Part shown: piece after piece, positions 8,308 through 16,941 of the stretch
Layout: each line of letters begins with the position of its first letter
Position numbering within the stretch: the first letter of the stretch is position 1
Origin: Poriferisodalis sp965204195
GTDB lineage: Bacteria > Actinomycetota > Acidimicrobiia > Acidimicrobiales > Poriferisodalaceae
Direction of reading: 5' to 3'
Assembly (NCBI RefSeq): GCF_965204195.1
Contig: NZ_OZ241975.1
Coordinates: 2,790,001 to 2,854,000 of the forward strand
Length of the DNA: 64,000 bases
Translations under genes and position numbers: made by a program
Notes under the pieces: generated by a model
Seen by the model: the letters and a program-made list of their open reading frames with translations, nothing else
Told to the model about the DNA's origin: nothing
The model's database searches: none

Positions 8308-9129
8308 ATGGAGCTGAAGGCAACGAAGTACTCCGTCGAGGGCCCGGTCGCGACGCTGACGCTGTCACGCCCGCATCGCCGTAACGCCTGGACCGGCCGG
8401 ATGCACACCGAGCTGCGCTGGGTGCTGGAGCAAGCGGAGCAGGATGCGGGGGTCCGAGTGGTCGTGATCACCGGCGAGGGACGCGACTTCTGTGTGGGCG
8501 CCGACACTCAAGCCCTAGAGGGCCACAGCGAAAAGGGTGGCTACGACCCCGGCACCTCGGCCGATCTGGCGATGCCGGGCTATGGCGTGGCACCCGAGTT
8601 CGACCAGAACTTCGCGTTCATGATGGCGCTGGAAACCGTGACGATCGCGGCGGTGAACGGTGCAGCGGCGGGCGCCGGGCTGGTGCTGGCCTGCTATTGC
8701 GACCTGCGCTTCGCTGCACCGGAAGCCAAGCTCACTGCCGCCCACGGGCCGCTGGGGCTGCCCGCGGAGTTCGGACTCTCGTGGGTGCTCCCTCGTCTCG
8801 TTGGGGTCACGCGGTCCAACGACCTGCTGCTGTCGAGCCGCAAGTTCCTGGCTGCCGACACCGACGGCTGGGGCCTGTTCAACGAGATCGTCGAGGCGTC
8901 CGAGCTCATGGATCGCGTGTACGAGTACGCGTACGACATGGTCGCCCGGGTTGCGCCCAGCTCGCTGGCCACGACGAAGCGGCAGATCTACCTGGACCAG
9001 CACCGCGACGTGGGCACCGCCGTCTCCGAATCGGATCGGCTGCTCAACGAGATGATCCCCAGCCCGGACTACCTCGAAGGTGTGCGGGCACTGACCGAGC
9101 GGCGGCTGCCCGACTGGCCTGAACGCTGA
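8308..9129 (+). CDS. Enoyl-CoA hydratase/isomerase family protein (crotonase)
   Basis: A 273-residue crotonase-fold protein. The first oxyanion-hole segment is ITGEGRDFCVGADTQAL and the second is AAVNGAAAGAGLVLACYCDLRFAA. The catalytic-region helix reads GPLGLPAEFGLSWVLPRLVG, where the usual active-site Glu positions are only partly matched, so hydratase, isomerase or another crotonase activity is possible. AGGGGGACAC precedes the ATG at 8308, a good ribosome-binding site. It probably shares a transcript with cysQ. It is one of three crotonase paralogues in the window, and it converges on the gene at 9134. Confidence 0.85.
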   Translation: MELKATKYSVEGPVATLTLSRPHRRNAWTGRMHTELRWVLEQAEQDAGVRVVVITGEGRDFCVGADTQALEGHSEKGGYDPGTSADLAMPGYGVAPEFDQNFAFMMALETVTIAAVNGAAAGAGLVLACYCDLRFAAPEAKLTAAHGPLGLPAEFGLSWVLPRLVGVTRSNDLLLSSRKFLAADTDGWGLFNEIVEASELMDRVYEYAYDMVARVAPSSLATTKRQIYLDQHRDVGTAVSESDRLLNEMIPSPDYLEGVRALTERRLPDWPER

Positions 9130-9133
9130 GCGA

Positions 9134-10933
9134 CTACAGCTCCAATACGGTGATCATGCCGGTGTCGCCATTCACCTCGATGAGGGCGCCATCGGGGATG
9201 CGTCCTGTCGCCCCGGTTGCTGAGATGACACACGGCAGTCCGAGTTCGCGGCTGACGATCACCGAATGGCTGAGCGCCGCGCCGACGTCGACGACGACAG
9301 CGCTCGCGCTGACGAACAGCGGCGTCCACGACGGATCGGTGAGCGGCGCCACGAGCACATCGCCGGGCGAGAGGGCGGTCGGGTCGCTGCTGTCGAGCAC
9401 GACTCGGGCCCGCCCACGGGCGATGCCAGGGCAGCCTGGCAAGCCGGCGAGCGTCTCGCCCGCCGAGAGCTGTGGCAGTTCAGATTCACCTCGGCGAGGC
9501 CACTCTGACATCGGCGGCGGGTCGCCGACGATGACGAACGGCTCCTGACGCGACGCGGCGTCGTCCCACTGGGCCTGACGCTCGGCAATCACCTCTGCCC
9601 AACCGGTCGGGTCGTCGAGCATCTCGTGGATCTCGGACAGTCGCAGCATGCCGAACTCCGTCTGCCCGCTGAACTGACCCCGCTCGACGAGCCGCTCACC
9701 CAGCACCCGTGAGGCGATGCGGCACTCGTTCACGAAGCGCACGCAGTTGGTCTTGGTGCGCTCGCGCCCCGGCAGGTACACGGCTGCCGCACCGAGGGCC
9801 AGGTTGAACTGCATCTGGGTGTCAGCGTCGGCCTCGAGCAACGCGGAAATCTCTGCAGTCAGCGCCTCTCGCTGGGCGGCCAATTCTGCCCGGCGCCGTG
9901 CCGGCTCGGCATCGGCGGGCGCCAGGCGCATGCGGTCGATAGCCGCCAGCGCGATGTCGGGGTCGGTCTCCCACGTCGGGCAGCTCATCTCCCATTCGTT
10001 CGGCCCCCGCGAGCCGAACTCGTACACGAAGGAGGCGAAGGCCTCGTTGAACGCCGCGGCGTCGCCTGAAGGTTCCCCAGCACCGGCCGCAGCCAGGCGG
10101 TCGGCCAAGCCCACCGGCCCCTCGTCGAACAGCGCACCCAGCGCGCTCGACGCGGCGACCTGCCGCCCGAGCTCCCACATCGCATCGGAGGGCGCGGCGG
10201 AGGCCACGTCGCCGAAGCCGGCCACCAGCTTGAGCGTGTCCTCGGGCCGGCCCAGCGCCGTGCACACCTGCTCGATCGCGCCCAGCGGCACCGCCGCCAG
10301 GAACGACACCTTCAGGTGGCGCGCGAACAGCAGCCGGAATCCGGCCCCGTCGCCGTAGCCCGACTGGAGGAAATCGTCGATCCAATCGATGATCTCGTGA
10401 TCGCCCATCTGGGTGAAGTCGGGCCGCTGTGCACGCAGCTCGGCGATGTTCTGCTCGTCTTCGTGCACCTCCGGCAACGCCGGCGCCGCGAACAGCATGA
10501 GGAAGGTCTCGCCGATGCGCTGCTCCGCCGCGGGGCTGGCGTCGTCGGGATGCGGTTCGTACGGCGGGATGCCCGGCTGCTCGCCGAAGAAGGTCCGGTC
10601 GACGGTGTCGACGTCGATGCCGGGGGCGCGGGCGCCGAACACGCGACCGACGGCGGCGTTGAGATAGGTGTAGCCGCCGAAGACGCCCAAGAAGACGCAG
10701 TTGTCGGGATCGAACTCGTCGTAGTCGAACGCGCCCATCTCCACATACGCATCGCGGAATCCCCACTCGGACATCCGAATGCCGTCGTCGTTCTGGAACG
10801 CGAAGTCGAAGGTGCTCATCCTCACCGGATCCGGGAACACCTCGCCCACGTTGGCGCGCGTCCAGATGGGGTAGCGCTCCGAAGGCTTGGTGCCGACGAA
10901 GTAGCCGCCGCTCCGGTCTGTCAGATCCGCCAT
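9134..10933 (-). CDS. Stand-alone PEP-utilizing-enzyme mobile-domain protein
   Basis: A 599-residue protein whose last ~105 residues form a PEP-utilizer phosphohistidine domain: GCPGIARGRARVV, PGDVLVAPLTDP, and the loop GAALSHSVIVSRELGLPCV with the candidate phosphorylated His556. The N-terminal 490 residues are mostly helical and contain no ATP-grasp domain (as in PEP synthase or rifampicin phosphotransferase) and no TIM barrel that I recognise. It may accept a phosphoryl group from a partner or have lost catalysis. ATG 10933 is chosen for GGGAGGGAAC just upstream; the frame extends 11 codons further. It is divergent from the MBL gene at 11058. Confidence 0.72.
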   Translation of the reverse strand: MADLTDRSGGYFVGTKPSERYPIWTRANVGEVFPDPVRMSTFDFAFQNDDGIRMSEWGFRDAYVEMGAFDYDEFDPDNCVFLGVFGGYTYLNAAVGRVFGARAPGIDVDTVDRTFFGEQPGIPPYEPHPDDASPAAEQRIGETFLMLFAAPALPEVHEDEQNIAELRAQRPDFTQMGDHEIIDWIDDFLQSGYGDGAGFRLLFARHLKVSFLAAVPLGAIEQVCTALGRPEDTLKLVAGFGDVASAAPSDAMWELGRQVAASSALGALFDEGPVGLADRLAAAGAGEPSGDAAAFNEAFASFVYEFGSRGPNEWEMSCPTWETDPDIALAAIDRMRLAPADAEPARRRAELAAQREALTAEISALLEADADTQMQFNLALGAAAVYLPGRERTKTNCVRFVNECRIASRVLGERLVERGQFSGQTEFGMLRLSEIHEMLDDPTGWAEVIAERQAQWDDAASRQEPFVIVGDPPPMSEWPRRGESELPQLSAGETLAGLPGCPGIARGRARVVLDSSDPTALSPGDVLVAPLTDPSWTPLFVSASAVVVDVGAALSHSVIVSRELGLPCVISATGATGRIPDGALIEVNGDTGMITVLEL

Positions 10934-10970
10934 GTTCCCTCCCGACGGTGCTGAACGTGAAAGCACAGCG

Positions 10971-11010
10971 GGCCGGGCAGCCGCCTCCCCCTCATGGCGG
11001 CTGCCCGGCC
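10971..11010. promoter_or_regulatory. Perfect 15-bp inverted repeat in a divergent promoter region
   Basis: GGCCGGGCAGCCGCC (10971-10985) and its exact complement (10996-11010) flank a ten-base loop. The site lies 38 bases upstream of the start at 10933 and 48 bases upstream of the start at 11058. It has no T-tract on either strand and no gene ends here, so it is not a terminator. It could be an operator for a dimeric regulator or a 5' leader hairpin; which is unknown. Confidence 0.5.
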
Positions 11011-11057
11011 AGGCCGTGATGTGATGCTAGACCGTCACGCACGCGTTCCGACCCGAC

Positions 11058-12089
11058 ATGGAGCAGCCGATGCCGGTGACCATCGAGCACTATCGAGATC
11101 TCGGCGAGTTCGACTATGGCGCCTGCGACCAGGTGTCGCCGATGATCCGCCGTGTCATCTGCAAGAACCCGACGCCGTTCACCTATCGCGGCACCGGCAC
11201 CTACATCGTCGGGCGCGGCGAGGTTGCCGTGATTGACGCCGGCCCGCCGCTCGCGAGCCATCTCGACGATGTCCTTGCGGCACTCGAGCCTGGCGAGACG
11301 GTCGGTACTGCTCTGGTGACGCACACCCACAGCGATCACTCGCCCCTCACCGGTGATCTGGTCGCCGCCACCGGCGCCCTGAGCTACGGCTACGGCCCGC
11401 ACGCCAGCGTGTGGAAGCTCGATCCTGACGATCGGGTCGACTTCTCCGACTACATCAGCGCGGAGGAGCAGGAGAAGTACCAGGCCGAGTTCGACGAGCT
11501 GCCCGAGGAACTGAAGCGGGAAGGTGCCGACACCGAGTTCGTCCCCGATGTCGCGCTGGTCGACGGCGACATCGTGGCCGGTGACGGCTGGACGCTGCGC
11601 GCGGTGCACACGCCGGGTCACTGCTCGAACCACCTGTGCTACGAGCTGCTCGAGGAAAACTCGCTCTTCTCGGGCGACCACGTGATGGGCTGGGCAACGA
11701 GCGTCGTGGGGCCTCCGGACGGCTCCATGCAGGACTACCTCGACTCGCTGGCGAAGCTGCTCGAATTCGACCACGAGCGGTACTGGCCGACCCACGGCCC
11801 CCCGATTCCCGAACCCACGGCATACGTGCGCTCGTTCATCGCGCACCGCAGCGAACGCGAGCAGCAGATCATCGAGCATCTCCGGCCAGGACCGTGCCGC
11901 ATCGCGGACTTCGTGCCGAAGATGTATGAGGCCTACGACAAACGGCTGTGGTATCCCGCGGCGAGCTCGGTCTACGCGCACATGCTCCATCTCGTCGAGA
12001 GCGGCCGCGCCCGGGTGCTCGATGCAGACGGGGGCGACGGGGGCGAGCCCAAGCTCACGTCGGTCTACGAGCTGACAGCAGCCGCTTAG
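11058..12089 (+). CDS. MBL-fold metallohydrolase (LACTB2-like)
   Basis: A 343-residue metallo-beta-lactamase-fold hydrolase. The zinc motif THTHSDH sits at residues 88-94 (His89, His91, Asp93, His94); the further ligands are in VHTPGHCSNHL and FSGDHVMGW. The C-terminal ~75 residues look like the winged-helix tail of LACTB2-type proteins. An acidic insertion near residues 135-160 (EEQEKYQAEFDELPEE) is distinctive. Substrate unknown; nucleic acid, thioester or glutathione/mycothiol adducts are all known for the fold. ATG 11058 is used; a second ATG four codons on is possible. nucS follows four bases after the stop, so the two are probably co-translated. Confidence 0.85.
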   Translation: MEQPMPVTIEHYRDLGEFDYGACDQVSPMIRRVICKNPTPFTYRGTGTYIVGRGEVAVIDAGPPLASHLDDVLAALEPGETVGTALVTHTHSDHSPLTGDLVAATGALSYGYGPHASVWKLDPDDRVDFSDYISAEEQEKYQAEFDELPEELKREGADTEFVPDVALVDGDIVAGDGWTLRAVHTPGHCSNHLCYELLEENSLFSGDHVMGWATSVVGPPDGSMQDYLDSLAKLLEFDHERYWPTHGPPIPEPTAYVRSFIAHRSEREQQIIEHLRPGPCRIADFVPKMYEAYDKRLWYPAASSVYAHMLHLVESGRARVLDADGGDGGEPKLTSVYELTAAA

Positions 12090-12093
12090 TCAG

Positions 12094-12753
12094 GTGCGGC
12101 TGGTCATCGCTCGCTGCACGGTCGACTACTCGGGACGGCTCGACGCACACCTGCCCGAGGCGGTCCGACTGATCATGGTGAAGGCCGACGGCTGCGTGGC
12201 CATTCATGCCGACGGCGGCGCCTACAAGCCGCTGAACTGGATGAATGCGCCCAACCGGCTGGTCTGCGAGCCCGATCTGTGGCGCGTCACGAACGACAAG
12301 GGGGAGCGACTCGAGATCCGCCTCGCCGAAGTGATCAGCGACACGGCCCACGACATGGGCTTCGACCCCGGCCTTGAGCGGGACGGCGTCGAAGCCCATC
12401 TGCAGGAGCTGGTGGCCGCGCATCCCGAGACGCTGGCCGACGGCGCTGAGCTGGTGCGGCGCGAGTATCCGACCGACATCGGTCCCGTGGACTTGCTGTG
12501 CCGCGACCGCGACGGCGCGACGCTGGCCGTGGAGATCAAGCGGCGGGGCGAGATCGACGGAGTCGAGCAGCTGTGTCGCTATCTCGAGTACCTGAACCGG
12601 GACGCCCGCTTGGCGCCCGTGAGCGGCGTCTTCGCCGCGCAGGAGATCAAACCCCAAGCGCGTGTGCTCGCGGCCGATCGGGGCATCCGCTGCGTTGTGC
12701 TCGACTACGACGAGCTACGCGGCATCACCAGCGACGCCCTCAAGCTGTTCTGA
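12094..12753 (+). CDS. nucS: NucS/EndoMS mismatch-specific endonuclease
   Basis: A 219-residue protein starting MRLVIARCTVDYSGRLDAHL, typical of actinobacterial NucS. The C-terminal nuclease core has the PD-(D/E)xK residues Asp133 (in PVDLLC), Glu147 and Lys149 (in AVEIKRRG). NucS cuts both strands at G-T, G-G and T-T mismatches and replaces MutS/MutL repair in many Actinobacteria, working with the beta clamp. The start is the GTG at 12094, four bases after the MBL gene stop. Length and N-terminus match the family closely. Confidence 0.95.
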   Translation: MRLVIARCTVDYSGRLDAHLPEAVRLIMVKADGCVAIHADGGAYKPLNWMNAPNRLVCEPDLWRVTNDKGERLEIRLAEVISDTAHDMGFDPGLERDGVEAHLQELVAAHPETLADGAELVRREYPTDIGPVDLLCRDRDGATLAVEIKRRGEIDGVEQLCRYLEYLNRDARLAPVSGVFAAQEIKPQARVLAADRGIRCVVLDYDELRGITSDALKLF

Positions 12754-12784
12754 ACCGCCGTCTCGGCAGCTCAGGCATCTGCTT

Positions 12785-13666
12785 CTAGGCGTAGGTGCAC
12801 AGGCCGTTGTCGATGACCACGCGCTGCTCGTCGGTGCCCTTCTGGGCGACCGTGCAGTAGATCGCGCGGCCCTCGCCGTCGTCCCACACCTGGATGGTCA
12901 GCTCGTCGCCGGGAAACACCGGTGCAGAGAACCGCGAGTCCATTGAACGGAAGCGGGCGGGGTCGCCCTCGCACAGAGTGTGCAGCAGTGCCCTGCCGGT
13001 GAAGCCATAGGTGCACAGGCCGTGCAGGATCGGCTTGGGGAAGCCGGCCAGCTCGGTCGCAAACCACGGGTCGCTGTGCAGCGGGTTGTAGTCGCCGCTC
13101 AGCCGGTAGGTGAGGGCCTGATCGGGGCGGGTCTGGTACGAGATCTCGTAGTCGGGGTCGCGGTCGGGCGCGCTGACCAGCGGCGCAGTGCTGCCCGCCT
13201 CGCCCCCGAAACCGCCTGAGCCGCGGATCACCACCGAGCTCCGAAGCTCGAAGATGACATCGCCGGAATCAGGATCGACCGCGCTGGCCTCGGTGTCGAT
13301 GATGGCGTTACGGCCCTCGCCCTTGTCCCACATGCCGGCGATGCGATCGGTGATCTCTACGGATCCCTCGGTCGGGATCGGCTGGTGCACGGTGATCCCT
13401 TGACTGCCGTGCAGCAGCTTGCCCCAGTCGAGATCACCGGCATTGGCCATGGCACCGCCGGCGCCGAATCCGATGACGACGCCCTGGGTCGGGAACGCCT
13501 GGTGGGCGATGTCCTTGGAGTTGTGGGTGGTGAACTCCAGCTCGGATCCGAACGGATCCTCGGCGCCGGCGCCGATGCCGACGGCATAGAGCAGCGAATC
13601 GCGGAATGTCCACGACCGCTTGGTCGGTGTGCCGGTAGCGCCGACTGCTTCGGGGTTGAGTCCCAT
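12785..13666 (-). CDS. MaoC-type double-hotdog enoyl-CoA hydratase 2
   Basis: A 293-residue protein with two tandem hotdog halves. The second holds the hydratase-2 signature YRLSGDYNPLHSDP (187-200) with the catalytic Asp192 and His197, followed by PILHGLCTYGFTGRAL. Such enzymes hydrate trans-2-enoyl-CoA to (3R)-hydroxyacyl-CoA, as in the peroxisomal type-2 multifunctional enzyme. The gene follows an SDR of the matching type by 52 bases on the same strand, so the pair probably performs consecutive steps of a beta-oxidation-like cycle. ATG at 13666 is preceded by AAGAGAGGCCATCA. Convergent with nucS. Confidence 0.9.
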   Translation of the reverse strand: MGLNPEAVGATGTPTKRSWTFRDSLLYAVGIGAGAEDPFGSELEFTTHNSKDIAHQAFPTQGVVIGFGAGGAMANAGDLDWGKLLHGSQGITVHQPIPTEGSVEITDRIAGMWDKGEGRNAIIDTEASAVDPDSGDVIFELRSSVVIRGSGGFGGEAGSTAPLVSAPDRDPDYEISYQTRPDQALTYRLSGDYNPLHSDPWFATELAGFPKPILHGLCTYGFTGRALLHTLCEGDPARFRSMDSRFSAPVFPGDELTIQVWDDGEGRAIYCTVAQKGTDEQRVVIDNGLCTYA

Positions 13667-13718
13667 GATTGATGGCCTCTCTTGTTCTTGTGGTGTGCGG
13701 GTTCTTGGAGCGTACGGT

Positions 13719-14636
13719 TCAGTCGGCCACGCCGCCGTCGGCCGGCGCGCCGCTCATGCCGCTGTTGAGGCGGGCATCTCGCACGAGCTGTCGGGCTGCA
13801 TCGCCGATCTTCGCCGGGTCGTCGATGGCGTCGATGGTCGGGCCTCGCTCCCAGCCCTCGGCAATCGCCAGCATGCGTCCTGAGGCCTCGAAAACACGGC
13901 CGGACACGCCAGCTGCTTCTTCCGAGCACAGCCAGGTGACAATCGGCGCGATGTAGCGGGGGTGCATCATGGCCTGGTCTTCCTCGGAGGCTTCGCCCAT
14001 GCCCAGGTCCTCGGTCATGCGCGTGAGCGCGCCCGGCGCCACTGCGTTCACCCGCACGCCGTAGCGCGCCAGTTCACGCGCAGCGATGATCGTGAACGCC
14101 GCAATGCCCATCTTGGCGGCGCCGTAGTTGGTCTGGCCCGGATTGCCGTAGATGCCTGACACCGATGTCGTGTTCACGATCGATGCGTTCACCTGCTCGC
14201 CGGCCTTCGATTTCTCCCGCCAGTAGGAGCTGGCCCAGCGCGCCGGAGCAAACGTGCCCTTGAGGTGAACCTTGATCACCGCATCCCATTCGGCCTCGGT
14301 CATGTTCACCAGCATCCGGTCGCGCAGGATGCCGGCGTTGTTCACGACGCCATGCAGGTCGCCGAAGGTCTCGATGGCCTGATTCACGAGACGCTGGGCG
14401 CCTTCCCAGTCGGAGACATCGTCGCCGTTGGCCACTGCCTCGCCGCCCATCGCCGCGATCTCGTTGACGACGTCGTCGGCGGGACCGGTGTCGGAACCGG
14501 TGCCGTCGCGTGCACCGCCCAGGTCGTTGCAGACCACCTTCGCGCCGTGCTCGGCCAGCATCAGGCAGTGCTCACGCCCGATGCCCCGGGCACCTCCGGT
14601 CACGATGACGACCCGACCTTCGCACAGCTTGCTCAT
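13719..14636 (-). CDS. SDR-family (3R)-hydroxyacyl-CoA dehydrogenase-like oxidoreductase
   Basis: A 305-residue short-chain dehydrogenase. The cofactor motif TGGARGIG is at 13-20, NNAG at 99-102, and the catalytic Ser (158 or 160), Tyr171 and Lys175 lie in NTTSVSG and NYGAAKMG. The insertion GARDGTGSDTGPADDVVNEI near 41-60 is characteristic of the dehydrogenase unit of HSD17B4/FOX2-type multifunctional enzymes. A C-terminal extension follows the core. The ATG at 14636 gives the canonical SDR N-terminus; the frame is open 14 codons further up without support. It is upstream of the matching hydratase and divergent from the VanW gene. Confidence 0.88.
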   Translation of the reverse strand: MSKLCEGRVVIVTGGARGIGREHCLMLAEHGAKVVCNDLGGARDGTGSDTGPADDVVNEIAAMGGEAVANGDDVSDWEGAQRLVNQAIETFGDLHGVVNNAGILRDRMLVNMTEAEWDAVIKVHLKGTFAPARWASSYWREKSKAGEQVNASIVNTTSVSGIYGNPGQTNYGAAKMGIAAFTIIAARELARYGVRVNAVAPGALTRMTEDLGMGEASEEDQAMMHPRYIAPIVTWLCSEEAAGVSGRVFEASGRMLAIAEGWERGPTIDAIDDPAKIGDAARQLVRDARLNSGMSGAPADGGVAD

Positions 14637-14780
14637 GATGTTGTGAGTCCCTTCGATCTCGCCGGCAACGGGCCTCACTCGGCGCCGCCACGCAGCCTTC
14701 TCTGCTGTGATGACGGCTCGGAGTATCGCACGCTCGACGCGCCGCCCGCAGCCTGCAAGTGACCCGTACGATCAACCCCC

Positions 14781-16937
14781 GTGCACTGGCCGACGTGGGC
14801 CCCTCGCTGGTCGATCATCACGGCGGCCGCCATTCTGGTCGCGTCCATCGGCGGGACGGCTGTGCTGGCGATCCGGAACTCGGATGATGCTCCCCCGCCG
14901 ACTGCTCCGACGACGTCAGCCGCGCTCGCGACTACCAGTGCGCCAGTCGTCGTTCCCACGACCGCTCCGGGCACGCCGACCCAAGCGAGCCCCGACACCG
15001 TGCACCTGCGGATTGCCGCGCTCGCAGCGGAGCTGGCGGCCACGCCTGTCGTGGTGCGCACCGGCACCGGCGAGCTGACGCTCACGGTGGCCGACCTCGG
15101 CATCGCGCTGGAGCGAGACGCCACATTCGAGGCCGTTCGGGAACTGCGGACAGGCGATGCTGAGGAAGCCGGCGGAGATTCTGAATCGTGGGTTGCGTGG
15201 TCTACCGACCCCCAGTTCACCGAGCGCCGGTACCGCGTCGATCGGTCGACGGCCCGGGCCGTGCTGGCCGACGCCACCGACCTCGGTGTCACGGCGACTC
15301 CCCCGTCGGTGGTCGTGGTCAACGACACGCTGGCAGTCGACCTCGGCCTGCCCGGCCAGGTCGTCAACGCAGATGCCATCGTCGACCAGGTGCTCGAGGG
15401 CATTGCACGCTCGTTCACCCGCATCGAGATCGCCGCAGAGCTGACGCAGAGCGAACCGATCGCCTACACGCCCGAATTGCAACAGGCCGTCAACACGGCA
15501 CACCAGAACTACGGGCGCAGCCTTCTCGTCGCGTACGGAGAAGCAACCCACGACCTCACCGTCGAAACCATCGCCGGCTGGCTCCGGCTCGACCCAGAGA
15601 CGACCCCCCCGGAGATCGCCTTCGATCATGGTCAGGTCGGGCCCTACCTCGAGGAGACGTTTGCCGCCGCATCGGCACCCGTGACCACCGGTGCCATGGC
15701 CGTCGTCGGCGGCGTGCCGACGGTGGTAGCGAGCGATGGCAGCGTCGTCTGCTGCGCCGATGATGTCGGCGCCCTGATCGAAGAAGCGCTCTTGGCGCGC
15801 ATCGAAGGGCCGTTGGCGCTGCCATCGCGCCCGGCCGTAAGCCGGGAGGAGAAGGCACACCTGGAGTCGCTGGGCATCATCGAGCTCGTCGGCACATTCA
15901 CCACGAAGCATGCGTGCTGCCAGGGGCGAGTCGAGAACATCCACCGCTTCGCAGAGCTGATGCGCGGTGCGATCGTCGAATCCGGCCAGAGCCTCTCGCT
16001 GAACGGGCATGTCGGCCGGCGAACTGAAGAGAAGGGCTTCGTGGAGGGCGGTTTCATCGAGAAAGGCGTGCTGGTCGACGACATCGGCGGCGGGGTGTCG
16101 CAGTTCGCCACCACCATCTTCAATGCCCTGATCCGGGCGGGCATGACCATCGACGAGTACCAGACGCACTCGCTGTACCTCAGCCGCTACCCGTTCGGGC
16201 TCGATCCCACCATCTCGTACCCCAAGCCCGATCTGAAGTTCACCAATCCCACCCCGTACGGCCTGCTCATCTGGCCGACCTACACCGACACCTCCATCAC
16301 CGTCGAGCTGTATTCCACCCGCAATGTCCAGGTGACCATCGGCGAGCCCGAAGAGGAAATGCGGGAATTCTGCCGCCGGGTCCGCACGGAGCGGATTCGA
16401 GTGTTCTCGGACGGCACCGTCGACACGGATACGTTCCATGCCCGCTACCGGCCCGAGGAAGGACGCGACTGCGACGGCTCGCGTTCGGTGCCGCGGCAGT
16501 GCGTGGATCCGCTGCTCGCACCCCCGGATTCACCGACCGACGGGCAGCCGGCTGACGGCGAGGCGCCGGAGGGTGCTCCCGGCACCGCTGGAGAGGCTGA
16601 ACAAGAGTTGGTCGAAGACGGCAGCGAGCGCGCAGACGGATCGATCGTGGAGTGCCCGCCGCTCGAATGCATCGAACAACCCGGCGAGCGCGACTCGGAA
16701 CTGCCGCGCTATCCCGACGATCCCTGTCTCGGCGTTGATCTGAGCTCGCTCGCCCCCGACGACGAGGCGGATTCCGACGAAGGTGACGCAGTCGACGGCG
16801 AGGGCGAGCAGACCGAGCCTGACGACACCGGCGAAACAGGCACTACGGACGAGGAAGACGACCCTGACGATGCCGAAGACGAGCAGTCCGCCGCCGACGA
16901 TGACGTAACCGAAACCGGCGAACCCGAAAGATCATGA
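14781..16937 (+). CDS. VanW-family envelope protein with acidic C-terminal tail
   Basis: A 718-residue protein with one N-terminal membrane span (about 10-30), an external Ala/Thr/Pro linker, two repeats resembling the peptidoglycan-binding-4 domain often found before VanW (about 75-350), and a VanW domain around 370-520 (CCQGRVENIH, EKGFVEGG, GGGVSQFATTIFNA). The last ~90 residues are almost entirely Asp, Glu, Thr and Gly. VanW domains occur in surface proteins of Gram-positive bacteria, without a settled reaction. The GTG at 14781 is the start because the membrane span follows at once. The geranylgeranyl-reductase gene begins five bases after its stop. Confidence 0.85.
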   Translation: MHWPTWAPRWSIITAAAILVASIGGTAVLAIRNSDDAPPPTAPTTSAALATTSAPVVVPTTAPGTPTQASPDTVHLRIAALAAELAATPVVVRTGTGELTLTVADLGIALERDATFEAVRELRTGDAEEAGGDSESWVAWSTDPQFTERRYRVDRSTARAVLADATDLGVTATPPSVVVVNDTLAVDLGLPGQVVNADAIVDQVLEGIARSFTRIEIAAELTQSEPIAYTPELQQAVNTAHQNYGRSLLVAYGEATHDLTVETIAGWLRLDPETTPPEIAFDHGQVGPYLEETFAAASAPVTTGAMAVVGGVPTVVASDGSVVCCADDVGALIEEALLARIEGPLALPSRPAVSREEKAHLESLGIIELVGTFTTKHACCQGRVENIHRFAELMRGAIVESGQSLSLNGHVGRRTEEKGFVEGGFIEKGVLVDDIGGGVSQFATTIFNALIRAGMTIDEYQTHSLYLSRYPFGLDPTISYPKPDLKFTNPTPYGLLIWPTYTDTSITVELYSTRNVQVTIGEPEEEMREFCRRVRTERIRVFSDGTVDTDTFHARYRPEEGRDCDGSRSVPRQCVDPLLAPPDSPTDGQPADGEAPEGAPGTAGEAEQELVEDGSERADGSIVECPPLECIEQPGERDSELPRYPDDPCLGVDLSSLAPDDEADSDEGDAVDGEGEQTEPDDTGETGTTDEEDDPDDAEDEQSAADDDVTETGEPERS

Positions 16938-16941
16938 GCGG

